From Syntrophus sp. (in: bacteria) (GTDB lineage: Bacteria; Desulfobacterota; Syntrophia; Syntrophales; UBA5619), in assembly GCA_013824905.1 (NCBI GenBank), contig PNOO01000001.1, positions 1 to 29,881 on the forward strand: a stretch of 29,881 nt of DNA, read 5' to 3'. Below the pieces are notes generated by a model. It was not told the DNA's origin, did no database searches, and saw nothing but the letters and a program-made list of their open reading frames with translations. A program made the translations under genes and the position numbers. This document shows positions 1 to 8,383 of the stretch, piece by piece; positions within the stretch are counted from its first letter, which is position 1; each line of letters starts with the position of its first letter.

Positions 1-507
1 AACGACGGGAACATCAACGAGGTCCTGCGCTCATTGCGGGTGCACGGCCAGGGGAGCGACAAATACGATAACGTCCGGATCGGGATCAACGGCCGGCTGG
101 ACACCTTCCAGGCCGCGATCCTCCTTGCCAAGTTCGAGATCTTCCCCGAGGAGATCGGACTCCGCCAGGGGGTCGCCGACGATTATAACGAACTCCTCGC
201 CGATGTCGTTGCAACGCCGCAGGTTCCCGAAGGCTATAAAAGCGCCTGGGCGCAATACTCGATCCTCGCCCGCGGCGTCGCGGAGCGTGCCGCGTTTATG
301 GCAAAGCTGAAAGGGGCCGGGATCCCCACTGCGATCTACTACCCGAAGCCCCTCCATCTTCAAACGGCCTTTGCCTCGTCGGGCTACCGGGAGGGCGATT
401 TCCCGATCAGCGAGGATTGTGCCCAGCGGATCTTCAGCCTCCCCATGCACCCTTACCTCGCCGCCGAAGGCCGGCGACGGATCGCCGATGTCCTGAGGGG
501 AAAATGA
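1..507 (+). CDS. DegT/DnrJ/EryC1-family PLP aminotransferase, C-terminal part
   Basis: The reading frame is open from the first base of the window, so this is the 3' part (about 168 residues) of a gene that starts upstream. The segment VHGQGSDKYDNVRIGINGRLD, followed by QAAILLAKFEIF, is the characteristic post-lysine region of the DegT/DnrJ/EryC1/StrS family. The closest pattern I know is that of WbpE/WlbC-like enzymes, which transfer an amino group from glutamate to a UDP-3-keto-sugar in surface-polysaccharide synthesis. The PLP-binding lysine lies upstream of the window and cannot be checked. The C-terminus (FSLPMHPYL, then an RRRIADVL-type helix) is the normal family ending, so the gene looks intact at its 3' end. 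The exact sugar substrate cannot be told from this piece. Confidence 0.88.
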   Translation, partial: NDGNINEVLRSLRVHGQGSDKYDNVRIGINGRLDTFQAAILLAKFEIFPEEIGLRQGVADDYNELLADVVATPQVPEGYKSAWAQYSILARGVAERAAFMAKLKGAGIPTAIYYPKPLHLQTAFASSGYREGDFPISEDCAQRIFSLPMHPYLAAEGRRRIADVLRGK

Positions 508-534
508 TGATCCCCGGTTCTCTTCCCGGCCCAT

Positions 535-600
535 CAAAAGACAAGGCAGGCATTCATTAAGGATGCCTGCCTTGACGGCCAGCCGAGGGTTTTTCTTTAA
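535..600. terminator. Hairpin terminator between convergent genes
   Basis: A 12-bp perfect stem, CAAGGCAGGCAT (542-553) with ATGCCTGCCTTG (563-574), has a 9-nt loop. On the minus strand the stem is followed directly by TCTTTTG, which suits termination of the dehydrogenase gene ending at 617. On the plus strand a T-rich stretch follows only after about 15 nt (590-598), so termination of the aminotransferase is less certain. Confidence 0.7.
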
Positions 601-616
601 ATGGCCCCTCCGATAG

Positions 617-2137
617 TTACTTCCTGCTGATCGTTCCTTCCCAGGTGCTGATCGTGGTCTCCTTTTTGTCTTCTTCACTGAACCACCGACTGGTGACGCA
701 TTTCGATTCCGTATAGAAAGCGACGCCGTCCCGGCCCATCACATGGAGATCTCCGAAGAAGGAGTCCTTGTGGCCCGCGAAGGGGAAATAGGAGACGGGC
801 ACGGGAATGCCCACGTTCACGCCCACCATGCCGCCATGGGTCCGGTGTACGAACTCCCGGGCATAATAGCCGTTCTGAGTGAAGATGCAGGAGCCGTTGG
901 CAAACCGGCTCGCGTTCATGATGGCCAGACCCTCTTCAAAATCCTTTACCCGCTTGATGGCAGTCACCGGACCGAAGATCTCGCAGTCCCCGACGGTCAT
1001 CCCGGGTTTCACATGATCAAAGATGGTGGCCCCCACAAAGTGACCGTTCTCAAAGCCGGGGACGACAAGGTTCCGGCCGTCCAGGATCAACTCGGCCCCC
1101 TCCTCGACACCCTTGTTGATCCAGTCGATGACGGACGCCTTGTGTTCCGCCGAGACGACGGGCCCCAACTCCGTATCTGGATGGTAGGCGCATCCCACCT
1201 TCCGCGCTTTGGCAAACTTGACCAGGTGGGAGATGAACTCGTCGGCGCAGGCCTCCTCGACGCAGAGCGCCGGCAGGGCCATGCAGCGCATTCCCGCGCA
1301 ACCGAACGTCGAGTTGATGATCCCGAGGGCCGAGCGTTCCAGCGCGGCATCGCGCAGGACCAGACCGTGATTCTTCGCCTCGCAGAGGGCCTGGACCCTT
1401 TTCCCGTGAGCCGCGGCCGTGGAGTAGATGTGGAGACCGACCGAGGTGGACCCCACATAGGAGATCCCCCGGACATCGGGATGCTTCAAGAGCAGTTCCA
1501 CCTCGTTGCGGCTGCAGGTGACGAGGTTTACGACCCCTTTGGGCATGCCCGCCTCGATGAGGAGTTCCAGGACCCGCATGGACGTCTGGGGCGTGAGGCT
1601 TGCCGCTTTCAGGACAAAGGTATTGCCGAGCGTGATGCATAGCGGAATCATCCAGCCGAAAGGGATCATCGCCGGAAAATTAAAGGGGACAATCCCGGCG
1701 AAGACACCGATGGGCTCGCGGTACATGACCGTATCGTGGCCTGTGGATACATTCATCAGTGCATCCCCCTGCATCAGGATCGGCGCCCCGCAGGCCATCT
1801 CCACCACCTCCATGACCTTGATGATGTCCCCTCGGGCCTCTTCGATGTTTTTTCCCAGTTCCATCGAAACCGATAAAGTCAGTTCTTCCAAGTGAGCTTC
1901 GAGCAGCGTTCTGAAACGAAACATGACTTCCGTCCGTTGTTGTATGGGTTTGGAAGACCAACCCGGAAAGGCGTCCCTAGCTGCGGCTACGGCGCTATTG
2001 ACCTCCTCCACCGTACAGCAGGGGGCCTCCGCCATCACCTCCCCCGTACTGGAGTTCGTCACCGGCATATACTTTGTTGTCTTCGACTCTTTCCACTCGT
2101 TGTTCACACAATATCGCAATCGCTTTGCACCACCCAT
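617..2137 (-). CDS. mmsA: Methylmalonate-semialdehyde dehydrogenase (CoA-acylating)
   Basis: An aldehyde dehydrogenase-superfamily protein of 506 residues. Known MmsA enzymes oxidise malonate or methylmalonate semialdehyde with NAD+ and CoA to acetyl- or propionyl-CoA plus CO2 (valine, inositol and beta-alanine catabolism). Visible motifs are PFNFP at 151-155, the CoA-type AKNH motif with Asn256 where hydrolytic ALDHs have the general-base Glu, and catalytic Cys285 in GMRCMAL. The length is usual for the family. The start at 2137 has AAGGAGAG a few bases upstream; the frame stays open further 5', but that extension has no family similarity. It lies 70 bp downstream of an aminotransferase on the same strand and probably shares its transcript. 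In a syntrophic anaerobe the physiological aldehyde could differ, so the substrate is inferred. Confidence 0.9.
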   Translation of the reverse strand: MGGAKRLRYCVNNEWKESKTTKYMPVTNSSTGEVMAEAPCCTVEEVNSAVAAARDAFPGWSSKPIQQRTEVMFRFRTLLEAHLEELTLSVSMELGKNIEEARGDIIKVMEVVEMACGAPILMQGDALMNVSTGHDTVMYREPIGVFAGIVPFNFPAMIPFGWMIPLCITLGNTFVLKAASLTPQTSMRVLELLIEAGMPKGVVNLVTCSRNEVELLLKHPDVRGISYVGSTSVGLHIYSTAAAHGKRVQALCEAKNHGLVLRDAALERSALGIINSTFGCAGMRCMALPALCVEEACADEFISHLVKFAKARKVGCAYHPDTELGPVVSAEHKASVIDWINKGVEEGAELILDGRNLVVPGFENGHFVGATIFDHVKPGMTVGDCEIFGPVTAIKRVKDFEEGLAIMNASRFANGSCIFTQNGYYAREFVHRTHGGMVGVNVGIPVPVSYFPFAGHKDSFFGDLHVMGRDGVAFYTESKCVTSRWFSEEDKKETTISTWEGTISRK

Positions 2138-2207
2138 TTCCTCTCTCCTTTCAACCGGCCCGGCAACTATTTTCACTGATAACCGGAACCTATTTATTTC
2201 ATTGAGA

Positions 2208-3506
2208 TTAAAAAAGATGCTCTCCTTTTTCAACGAAGCGCCGGAATCCCTCCCTGTCTCCAGCCGCAGCCGCAATCCGCACAAGCCCCTTCTTGAGCTC
2301 CTCGGTGCCGGTGGCAATGGAGAGACGCAGATAATGAAACGGCTCGGCGCCGATCCGGCCAAATGATTTTCGGTCCATTGTCGCCACCCCGTGGACAAAC
2401 AGGAGAAACATCTGCAGGAGCGTCGATGGACTGGTCTTATCACGGATATTCGCGGGAAGGCCGGCAAAGGCATCCATGGCGCCCAGGCTGCGACAGACCC
2501 CCTCCACATTGGGGAAGACATAGAAAGTCGCTTTCGGCTTCAGGCAGCGGATCCCCGGAATGGCATTGAGCCCGGCCACAACCAGGTCACGGCGCATCTG
2601 AAACGTATCCACCATCTTTTTGATCACCCCGGGACCTTCCGGAGATTCCATCCCCAGACGCACCCCTTCCTGGTTGTACGCGGCGGTGCAGGAGAAGTAA
2701 TTGATGTTGAGGTTCTTGAAGACATCCGCCTCCTCCCGTGTGGGAAACAAGGCCCAGCCGATCCGGCCGCCCGTCCAGGCAAAGCTCTTGGAGGCGCCGC
2801 TAACCACGATCGTATTCCTCTCCATACCCGGGCAGGAGAGGATACTGTGATGGCGGCACTCATCAAAGAGGATATGCTCATAGATCTCGTCGGAAAAGAT
2901 GCGGACATCGTCGCCGCATCGGGCGCGGATCACCCGGCCGATCTCCTGGAGCTGCGCCGGAGAGGCGACCCCTCCCGTGGGATTGGAAGGGAAGTTGAGG
3001 AAGATCAGTTTGGTTCTCTCCGAAAGGATAGGCTCCAGTTCAGCGCCGGATAGGGAAAATGCGTTCTCCTCTTTCAGATAGACGGGGACCGGCGTAGCGC
3101 CCACATAGGGGATGAAGGATTCATAGATGGGAAAACCGGGGCTGGGATAGACCACCTCGTCCCCAGGGCCACAGTAGGTCTGCTGGCACAGGCCGATGGG
3201 GGGCTTGCCCCCCGGAAAAACGACGACACGCTCCGCCTCCGCCCGAACCCCGCGTGTTTCCTCGATCTGTCTCGCGATAGCCGCCCGGAGGGAAGGGATC
3301 CCCTGGGGATCGCAGTAATGGGTGTTGTCCAGATCGATCTGGCGTTTGACCTCCTCCTTGATGAAAGCGGGGACCGGAAAATCGGGCTCACCCAGATTGC
3401 ACTTGATGATCTCGCGCCCCTCGGCTTCCAGAGAACGGATATAGGGTCCTACCTTGAATGCATTCTCGCTGTCGATACGCCCGGCCCTGTCCGCATACAA
3501 CCCCAT
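2208..3506 (-). CDS. Class I/II (aspartate-aminotransferase fold) PLP aminotransferase
   Basis: Fold-type I aminotransferase of 432 residues. Motifs are NLGEPDFPVP near the N-terminus (substrate loop), NFPSNPTGG at 171-179, Asp206 in SDEIYE (pairs with the pyridine nitrogen), and Schiff-base Lys240 in SGASKSFAWTGGRIGW with the phosphate-binding Arg248. It exchanges an amino group between an amino acid and a 2-oxo acid; specificity (aspartate, alanine or branched/aromatic) cannot be read from the sequence. The start at 3506 is chosen for its GGGAGG ribosome site 6-7 nt upstream. The frame is open to 3686, but the extra 60 codons look non-coding. The gene precedes the mmsA-like gene in a probable two-gene operon and diverges from the acyl-CoA synthetase, consistent with amino-acid degradation to an acyl-CoA. 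Confidence 0.9.
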   Translation of the reverse strand: MGLYADRAGRIDSENAFKVGPYIRSLEAEGREIIKCNLGEPDFPVPAFIKEEVKRQIDLDNTHYCDPQGIPSLRAAIARQIEETRGVRAEAERVVVFPGGKPPIGLCQQTYCGPGDEVVYPSPGFPIYESFIPYVGATPVPVYLKEENAFSLSGAELEPILSERTKLIFLNFPSNPTGGVASPAQLQEIGRVIRARCGDDVRIFSDEIYEHILFDECRHHSILSCPGMERNTIVVSGASKSFAWTGGRIGWALFPTREEADVFKNLNINYFSCTAAYNQEGVRLGMESPEGPGVIKKMVDTFQMRRDLVVAGLNAIPGIRCLKPKATFYVFPNVEGVCRSLGAMDAFAGLPANIRDKTSPSTLLQMFLLFVHGVATMDRKSFGRIGAEPFHYLRLSIATGTEELKKGLVRIAAAAGDREGFRRFVEKGEHLF

Positions 3507-3708
3507 TGTTGCCTCCCGATCCTTACTCTTTACCCCGTGATAGGTAGCGCCGCCCTCCGACCCGACAACGACCAACCCGTCGCCGGTTCGGAAAAAGTCG
3601 TATAATATATTTTTATAGCATGGATCGGAAACAGTTTCACGGCAGATTTTCCTGATAGTCGGATCAATCTCGAAAAATGATTGCATTTCCGCATTTTACA
3701 CGCTAAAA

Positions 3709-3737
3709 TTGACCTGTTTTTCAGTAGATTTCATATC
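3709..3737 (+). promoter_or_regulatory. Possible promoter for the acyl-CoA synthetase gene
   Basis: TTGACC (3709-3714) and CATATC (3732-3737) are separated by 17 bp, about 60 bp before the synthetase start, in the AT-richer divergent intergenic region 3507-3796. The -35 box matches sigma-70 well but the -10 box is poor. Confidence 0.3.
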
Positions 3738-3796
3738 CTGCCAGCGCTTTGGCTTTATTTTTTAGTGCGCTCACGAATTCAAAGGAGGGAAATGGC

Positions 3797-6490
3797 ATGG
3801 GTAATCTGCAGAAACTCTTTAATCCGGAAACAATCGCCGTTATCGGCGCCACGGAGAAGGAAGGGACGTTCGGACGGGCCGTCCTGGAAAACGTACTGAC
3901 TTCGGGCGACCGAAAGGTCTATCCCGTCAACCCGAACCGGGAGACGGTCCTGGGAAACCCCTGCTGGTCCGAGATAGGCGCCGTGCCCGGACCGGTCGAT
4001 TTGGCCATCATCGCAACCCCCGCCGCTACTGTTCCCGGGGTGGTCGACGCCTGCGGCCGTGCCGGCGTGGGAGGGCTCATCATCATTGCCGCCGGTTTCC
4101 GTGAAGCGGGTGCGGAGGGAAAGCGCCTGGAGGAGGAGATCCTCAGGATCAACGCCGCCTACGGCATGGGGATCGTCGGCCCCAATTGCCTGGGAATCAT
4201 GAGACCTCCCCTTAACCTCAACGCCACCTTCCTCCGCGATAATCCGGACGCAGGAAACATCGCCTTTATTTCCGACGCGGGCAGTTTCGGCCGGACCCTG
4301 CTCGACTGGGGCATCAGCTCCCACATCGGTTTCAGCATGGTGGTGTCCCTGGGTTCGGCCATCGATGTGAATTTCGGGGATGTCATTGAATTTCTCGCCG
4401 ACGACCCACACACGAAAAGCATCATCCTTTACATGGAGGAGGTCGTCGGAAATGTGAAGCGTTTCGTCAGCGCCGTCCGCGGATTCGCCCGCTACAAGCC
4501 TGTCATCCTGCTCAAGCCCCCGATACTGATACTGGAGGATGAAGATTACGTCAGGCTGACCCACTCGGGCGCAATGGCCCGCCCGGAAAGGGTCTACGAT
4601 GCCCTCTTCCGCCGCCTGGGCGTTGTCCGGGTCCGCGAGGCCCAGGACCTCTTCAACGCTGCCGGCGTCCTTTTTTCCCGCAATCGCCCCAAGGGCCCCC
4701 GTCTGGCTATCATATCAAACGCCAATGGGATCGGAATCATCGCCGCCAAACAGTTGCTGACCTCCGGCGGCCTGCTGGCGGAGCTCTCCAAAGAGACGAC
4801 CATCCGGGCCATGGACGCCTTTATCCCCCCTTGCTGGAACCGGAGAAATCCCGTCCATATCCTCCGCAATGCCGATACCCCCCGGTATGCGGAGGCCGCG
4901 GAGATCTGTCTGAAGGATCCCGGAGTGGACGGGCTTTTGGTGATCTATACCCCCCAGGACTTCGCCCAACCCGAGGAACTGGCGGAGGCTCTTATCGCAG
5001 CGGCGGCCAAGACGGACAAGCCCCTGCTGACGGCATGGATGGGGGGGCGGGAAATGCTGCGGGGGCGCGAACTGATGGCGGAGAAAGGCATCCCCGCCTA
5101 TGAAACGGCGGAGGCTGCCGTCCGCGCCTACCTCTATATGATCCAATACGAGCGAAACCTTCAGCTCCTCCAGGAAACCCCTGCTGAACTCCCCCTGGAC
5201 GAGGCGCCTCCGAAGAACCACCTCAAGGCCCTCATCCGGCGCTCCTGTCGTGAGACCTGCTTTATCCTCACGGAGGAGGACTCCCGAAAATTTCTCCACA
5301 ACTATGGCATCCCCGTCATCCCTTCCCGGATGGCAACCACACTGGAGGAAGCGATGGCCGCCGCCCGGGAAATAGGGTACCCCGTGGTCCTCAAAGTGGC
5401 TTCCCCCGACATCATCTTCCGCCAGGATGTAGGAGGAGTCGTCACGGCCATCGATTGCGAAAAAACGCTGATAACCGCCCATCACCGGATCCTTGACGGG
5501 GTCCGCCAGTTCACCCCGAAGTCGACCGTACGGGGCGTGACCGTTCAGAAGATGGTCGAGCACATCGATTACGAGCTCATCTTAGGGGCTAAGAAGGACC
5601 GACACTTCGGCGCCGTCATCCTCTTCGGCATGGGGGGGATAGGCGTGGAGCTGTTCAGAGACTTCTCCGTCGGATTGCCGCCCCTGAACCAAACACTGGC
5701 CCGGCGGCTCATGGAGGAGACGCGTGTCTATCGTATGCTCCAGGGCTTCCGAGGGAAAACTCCCGCCGACATCCGGCAACTGGAGAAGATCCTGGTGGGC
5801 TTCTCCAGAATGATCGTCGATTTCCCCGAGATCCGGGAGATGGACATCAACCCTCTGGCCGTCTGCCAGGGCAAGGCCGTCGCCCTGGACGCCCGGATCC
5901 TCCTGGATCATGGTGTATACCAAGAGAAAGCATCAGCCTCGGCCTATCCCCACCTGGTCATTACCCCCTATCCGACACGGTATGTCACGCCCTGGCGTCT
6001 GATCGACGGAACCGAGGTCATCCTCCGCCCCATCCGGCCCGAAGACGAACCTCTGGAGCATGAGATGCTCTCGACCGTCTCGGCGGAGACCCTCCGTTCC
6101 CGGTTCTACCAGAACCTCAAGCACATCAGCCATGCCATGCACGTGAGGTCCTGCCACATCGACTACGATCGGGAGATGGCCATTGTGGCCGAAATACGCA
6201 CGGATCAGAAAAAACGCCTCATCGGCATCGGAAGTCTCGCCATCGACACGAACGGCGGCGGCACAGGGGAATTTGCCGTTATCGTTCACGACGACTTCGG
6301 AGGACGGGGCTTGGCGTCCAAGCTCCTGGATGTCCTCATCGGGATCGCCGCCGAGAGAGGCCTCAAGGAATTCTATGGATTTGTGGAGCCGACAAACGGC
6401 CGGATGACCGCCCTCTGTGAAAAGCTGGGCATGACCCGCCGGCGCGTCTCCGAAGATTTGGTACGGGTCAGTCTGACCCTGGAAGGTTAG
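3797..6490 (+). CDS. Acyl-CoA synthetase (ADP-forming) fused to GNAT acetyltransferase
   Basis: Protein of 897 residues with the layout of the Pat/PatZ (YfiQ) and ADP-forming acetyl-CoA synthetase family. It has a CoA-binding Rossmann domain (NPETIAVIGAT at 9-19, GPNCLG 128-133), a succinyl-CoA-ligase-like domain, an ATP-grasp domain (roughly 495-720, with SPDIIFRQDVGGVV and EMDINPL), and a GNAT domain (about 739-897, acetyl-CoA loop GGRGLASKLL). His256 in THSGAM sits where ADP-forming synthetases carry the phosphorylated histidine, so the ligase may be active, making ATP from acyl-CoA or activating an acid; the GNAT part suggests protein lysine acetylation. The start at 3797 follows AGGAGG by 8 nt. 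It is the last core gene before the genomic island, with no clear hairpin terminator after it. Confidence 0.9.
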   Translation: MGNLQKLFNPETIAVIGATEKEGTFGRAVLENVLTSGDRKVYPVNPNRETVLGNPCWSEIGAVPGPVDLAIIATPAATVPGVVDACGRAGVGGLIIIAAGFREAGAEGKRLEEEILRINAAYGMGIVGPNCLGIMRPPLNLNATFLRDNPDAGNIAFISDAGSFGRTLLDWGISSHIGFSMVVSLGSAIDVNFGDVIEFLADDPHTKSIILYMEEVVGNVKRFVSAVRGFARYKPVILLKPPILILEDEDYVRLTHSGAMARPERVYDALFRRLGVVRVREAQDLFNAAGVLFSRNRPKGPRLAIISNANGIGIIAAKQLLTSGGLLAELSKETTIRAMDAFIPPCWNRRNPVHILRNADTPRYAEAAEICLKDPGVDGLLVIYTPQDFAQPEELAEALIAAAAKTDKPLLTAWMGGREMLRGRELMAEKGIPAYETAEAAVRAYLYMIQYERNLQLLQETPAELPLDEAPPKNHLKALIRRSCRETCFILTEEDSRKFLHNYGIPVIPSRMATTLEEAMAAAREIGYPVVLKVASPDIIFRQDVGGVVTAIDCEKTLITAHHRILDGVRQFTPKSTVRGVTVQKMVEHIDYELILGAKKDRHFGAVILFGMGGIGVELFRDFSVGLPPLNQTLARRLMEETRVYRMLQGFRGKTPADIRQLEKILVGFSRMIVDFPEIREMDINPLAVCQGKAVALDARILLDHGVYQEKASASAYPHLVITPYPTRYVTPWRLIDGTEVILRPIRPEDEPLEHEMLSTVSAETLRSRFYQNLKHISHAMHVRSCHIDYDREMAIVAEIRTDQKKRLIGIGSLAIDTNGGGTGEFAVIVHDDFGGRGLASKLLDVLIGIAAERGLKEFYGFVEPTNGRMTALCEKLGMTRRRVSEDLVRVSLTLEG

Positions 6491-6495
6491 AAAAA

Positions 6496-6508
6496 TGGCG
6501 GGAGAGGG
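6496..6508 (-). repeat. Candidate left attachment site: degenerate copy of tRNA-Ser 3' end
   Basis: The plus-strand sequence TGGCGGGAGAGGG here matches TGGCGGAGAGAGGG at 23532-23545 (CCA end and acceptor strand of tRNA-Ser) with one base missing, in the same orientation. It lies 5 bp after the synthetase stop codon, where the left boundary of a tRNA-integrated island is expected. The match is short, so this is a candidate only. Confidence 0.4.
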
Positions 6509-6512
6509 TCTA

Positions 6513-6537
6513 TCAAATAGAGATACTATCTATTTGA
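6513..6537. repeat. Inverted repeat with 7-bp spacer, possible recombinase core site
   Basis: TCAAATAGA (6513-6521) and TCTATTTGA (6529-6537) are perfect 9-bp inverted arms around the 7-bp spacer GATACTA. This is the geometry of a tyrosine-recombinase crossover site, and it lies between the synthetase gene and a recombinase gene. It is AT-rich and has no T-tract, so it is a poor terminator. Confidence 0.4.
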
Positions 6538-6571
6538 ATACACTTATAAAACAGAATAAGAAGTTTCATAG

Positions 6572-6592
6572 ATACCCCCATAAATACCCCCA
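6572..6592 (+). repeat. Two direct copies of ATACCCCCA (left-end motif)
   Basis: ATACCCCCA occurs at 6572-6580 and 6584-6592, 12 bp apart. The same nonamer appears twice in inverted orientation at the far end of the island (23369-23377, 23389-23397). The arrangement resembles arm-type binding sites for an integrase. Confidence 0.5.
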
Positions 6593-6646
6593 AATATAGG
6601 GAGCTGGAGGGGCTTGGATGAACAAATCCGCCTTGCAACGCAAATT

Positions 6647-7786
6647 TTAACTCCCACTTTCAGACCTTCTTATGGCTTCTTTTTTGACATCCTTACCAGA
6701 AGAATAAAATTTCTTGTAAACCGCTTCGGCGATTTCATCGGCCTCCGTTGAAACTGACCTTTGAGTCATCGCCAGATTGCGGATGATTTCCCCCTGTCGC
6801 TGGCATGCAACCTCTCCATAGCTCAGAAAAGTCGTCAAAACTTTCTCATGTCCAAGGTTCTGGCTCCACGCCTTGAACTGTTCCGGCGTTTTGCAGACCT
6901 CTTCACCGAGTTGGGCAAGGGTATTTCTGAAGCTATGAGGATTGAAATACGGCAGCCCGGCGCTGATAAAGGCTTCGCGAAAGATAAATCGAATGGGCGA
7001 TGCGGTACTCCAGTGCTCCCGTGCCAGGCCTACCGCTGCAAATTGTCGATCAGGGCCTGGCACAACCCGCGTCGCCGGGAACAACGGATCGTCATTGCTC
7101 CACAGCTTCTCATCACGGAGATACAACGCCCACTCTGATATAATTGTACGAATTTCCTCGCCCACTGGAAAGAAGTATGTATTGAAGGTCTTGCTGAATT
7201 TCGTCTTTACCTCGCGGGCATCCTGGTTGACACATCCAGCTATAAGATCGACATGCTTCAGCTTCAGCGAGGCAATGGCGCTGTCCCTCGCTCCGGTTAA
7301 CAGCGTAAATGCCACTAAGGCGCGATTCCGGAGCTCTATCTCGGTTTTCGTTGGCATTGTATTGATGACGTGCTTGATCTGTTCCATTGTTGGGAACCTT
7401 TGCTGTCGTTTTGCAGTGGCAATGCGGGTATCTTTATCAGACAAATTGAAATACTCGGAATCGGCATATTGAACACGCGATTTGTAGCCAGGTTGCAACG
7501 CCAGCCACTGAAAGAACCGTTTGAGTTGGGTAAGGGTCGCATGCAGAGTCGCCTTACTCAGATTCTCCCCAGACTGCTGCCCCTTCTGCTCGGCAAGGTG
7601 CTTCTTGAAGGCGACGGCCTGCTCAAAGTGAAATGCCTTGAAATCTCGATAATTAGTGTATGACTCGAAGCGGCTCAGAGCTTTAGCGGTCGCGTCAACC
7701 GTTGGCTCGCTGTGACGCTTGGCTTCCTTTAGAAAAACGAAGTACTTTCGCTTGATCCGTTCATTGGCTGGATTGTGCTTTTTCAT
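6647..7786 (-). CDS. Tyrosine-type site-specific recombinase/integrase
   Basis: Phage-integrase-family protein of 379 residues. The N-terminal half (residues about 1-110) is a SAM-like core-binding domain, with NERIKRKYFVFLKEA and a following helix-rich stretch. The catalytic domain shows TGARDSAIASLK (Arg I), PHSFRNTLAQLG (HxxR), NLGHEKVLTTFLSYGEV (second His and nucleophile Tyr), so the catalytic set looks complete. The start at 7786 has AGGGG about 10 nt upstream. An ATG at 7813 would add nine residues and overlap the upstream gene by 11 bp, and remains possible. It sits at the left end of the island next to repeat and palindromic sequences, directly downstream of a Zn-ribbon HTH gene. It is unrelated in type to the P4-like integrase at the right end. 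Confidence 0.88.
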   Translation of the reverse strand: MKKHNPANERIKRKYFVFLKEAKRHSEPTVDATAKALSRFESYTNYRDFKAFHFEQAVAFKKHLAEQKGQQSGENLSKATLHATLTQLKRFFQWLALQPGYKSRVQYADSEYFNLSDKDTRIATAKRQQRFPTMEQIKHVINTMPTKTEIELRNRALVAFTLLTGARDSAIASLKLKHVDLIAGCVNQDAREVKTKFSKTFNTYFFPVGEEIRTIISEWALYLRDEKLWSNDDPLFPATRVVPGPDRQFAAVGLAREHWSTASPIRFIFREAFISAGLPYFNPHSFRNTLAQLGEEVCKTPEQFKAWSQNLGHEKVLTTFLSYGEVACQRQGEIIRNLAMTQRSVSTEADEIAEAVYKKFYSSGKDVKKEAIRRSESGS

Positions 7787-7802
7787 GGTCTTATATCCCC
7801 TA

Positions 7803-8270
7803 TCATAAGTCACTATTTACGGAAGGTCTGGCACTCTCAATTAGATGTTGAAGTGCTTCCGGGAAGCTGATGTCCATTTTCCCGCGAAACTCCTCGATCT
7901 GGGTCATGCTGACGTGCCGGTTCATCAAGGAATTGCAGTCCGGGCAAATGGCAATGAGGTTGCCGAACTTCTCAGTGATGGGTGAATATTCCGCCATGTC
8001 ACCGGCGGGCGATCTCGGGGCGCGGCAGCGCACGCAATAGAGTTCCCCCAGCTTGCAGGTCTGCTTGTTTTTTACACGGCGAGCCTGAAGAAATGCCACC
8101 AGAACATGACCAAGAATCAATAGAGGGCGTTTGTCGTCGATGGTAGCAAGCCCTTCCTTAACCCAGCGGCGCACTGTATTTTTGTGGATACCGAACAGCT
8201 TGGCAATCTCTTCAACCGTGTAGCTGCGGTGAATCTTTACTAGACGGTGGTTTGGGTGACGTCTTTTCAT
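7803..8270 (-). CDS. HTH protein with C-terminal Zn-ribbon, recombinase-associated
   Basis: Small protein of 155 residues. The N-terminal part (about 17-45) is a helix-turn-helix of the MerR/excisionase-like kind (YTVEEIAKLFGIHKNTVRRWV). Two CxxC pairs, CVRC near residue 80 and CPDC near 114, would bind one zinc ion. The gene ends 17 bp before the preferred recombinase start and overlaps its alternative start, so the two are probably co-translated. The position and small DNA-binding fold suggest control of recombination (directionality factor or regulator), but this is inference. The upstream ribosome site is weak (AAGG). Confidence 0.75.
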   Translation of the reverse strand: MKRRHPNHRLVKIHRSYTVEEIAKLFGIHKNTVRRWVKEGLATIDDKRPLLILGHVLVAFLQARRVKNKQTCKLGELYCVRCRAPRSPAGDMAEYSPITEKFGNLIAICPDCNSLMNRHVSMTQIEEFRGKMDISFPEALQHLIESARPSVNSDL

Positions 8271-8383
8271 AGTTTACCTTACCAAAGTATCGCTAACAAT
8301 TTTCTTGTCGGGCGAAACGAAAAGCGATGAGACCGGTGAAACCGATTTCACCACTCTTACTAGCCAAACATTGGCCGTCTTCA

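Noticed and set aside
743..1642. Plus-strand open frame of 299 codons opposite mmsA
   Set aside because: Antisense shadow of a well-conserved dehydrogenase; no ribosome site or domain.
3507..3686. N-terminal extension of the aminotransferase to 3686
   Set aside because: No ribosome site at the far ATG and no family similarity in the extra 60 codons; a strong site precedes the ATG at 3506.
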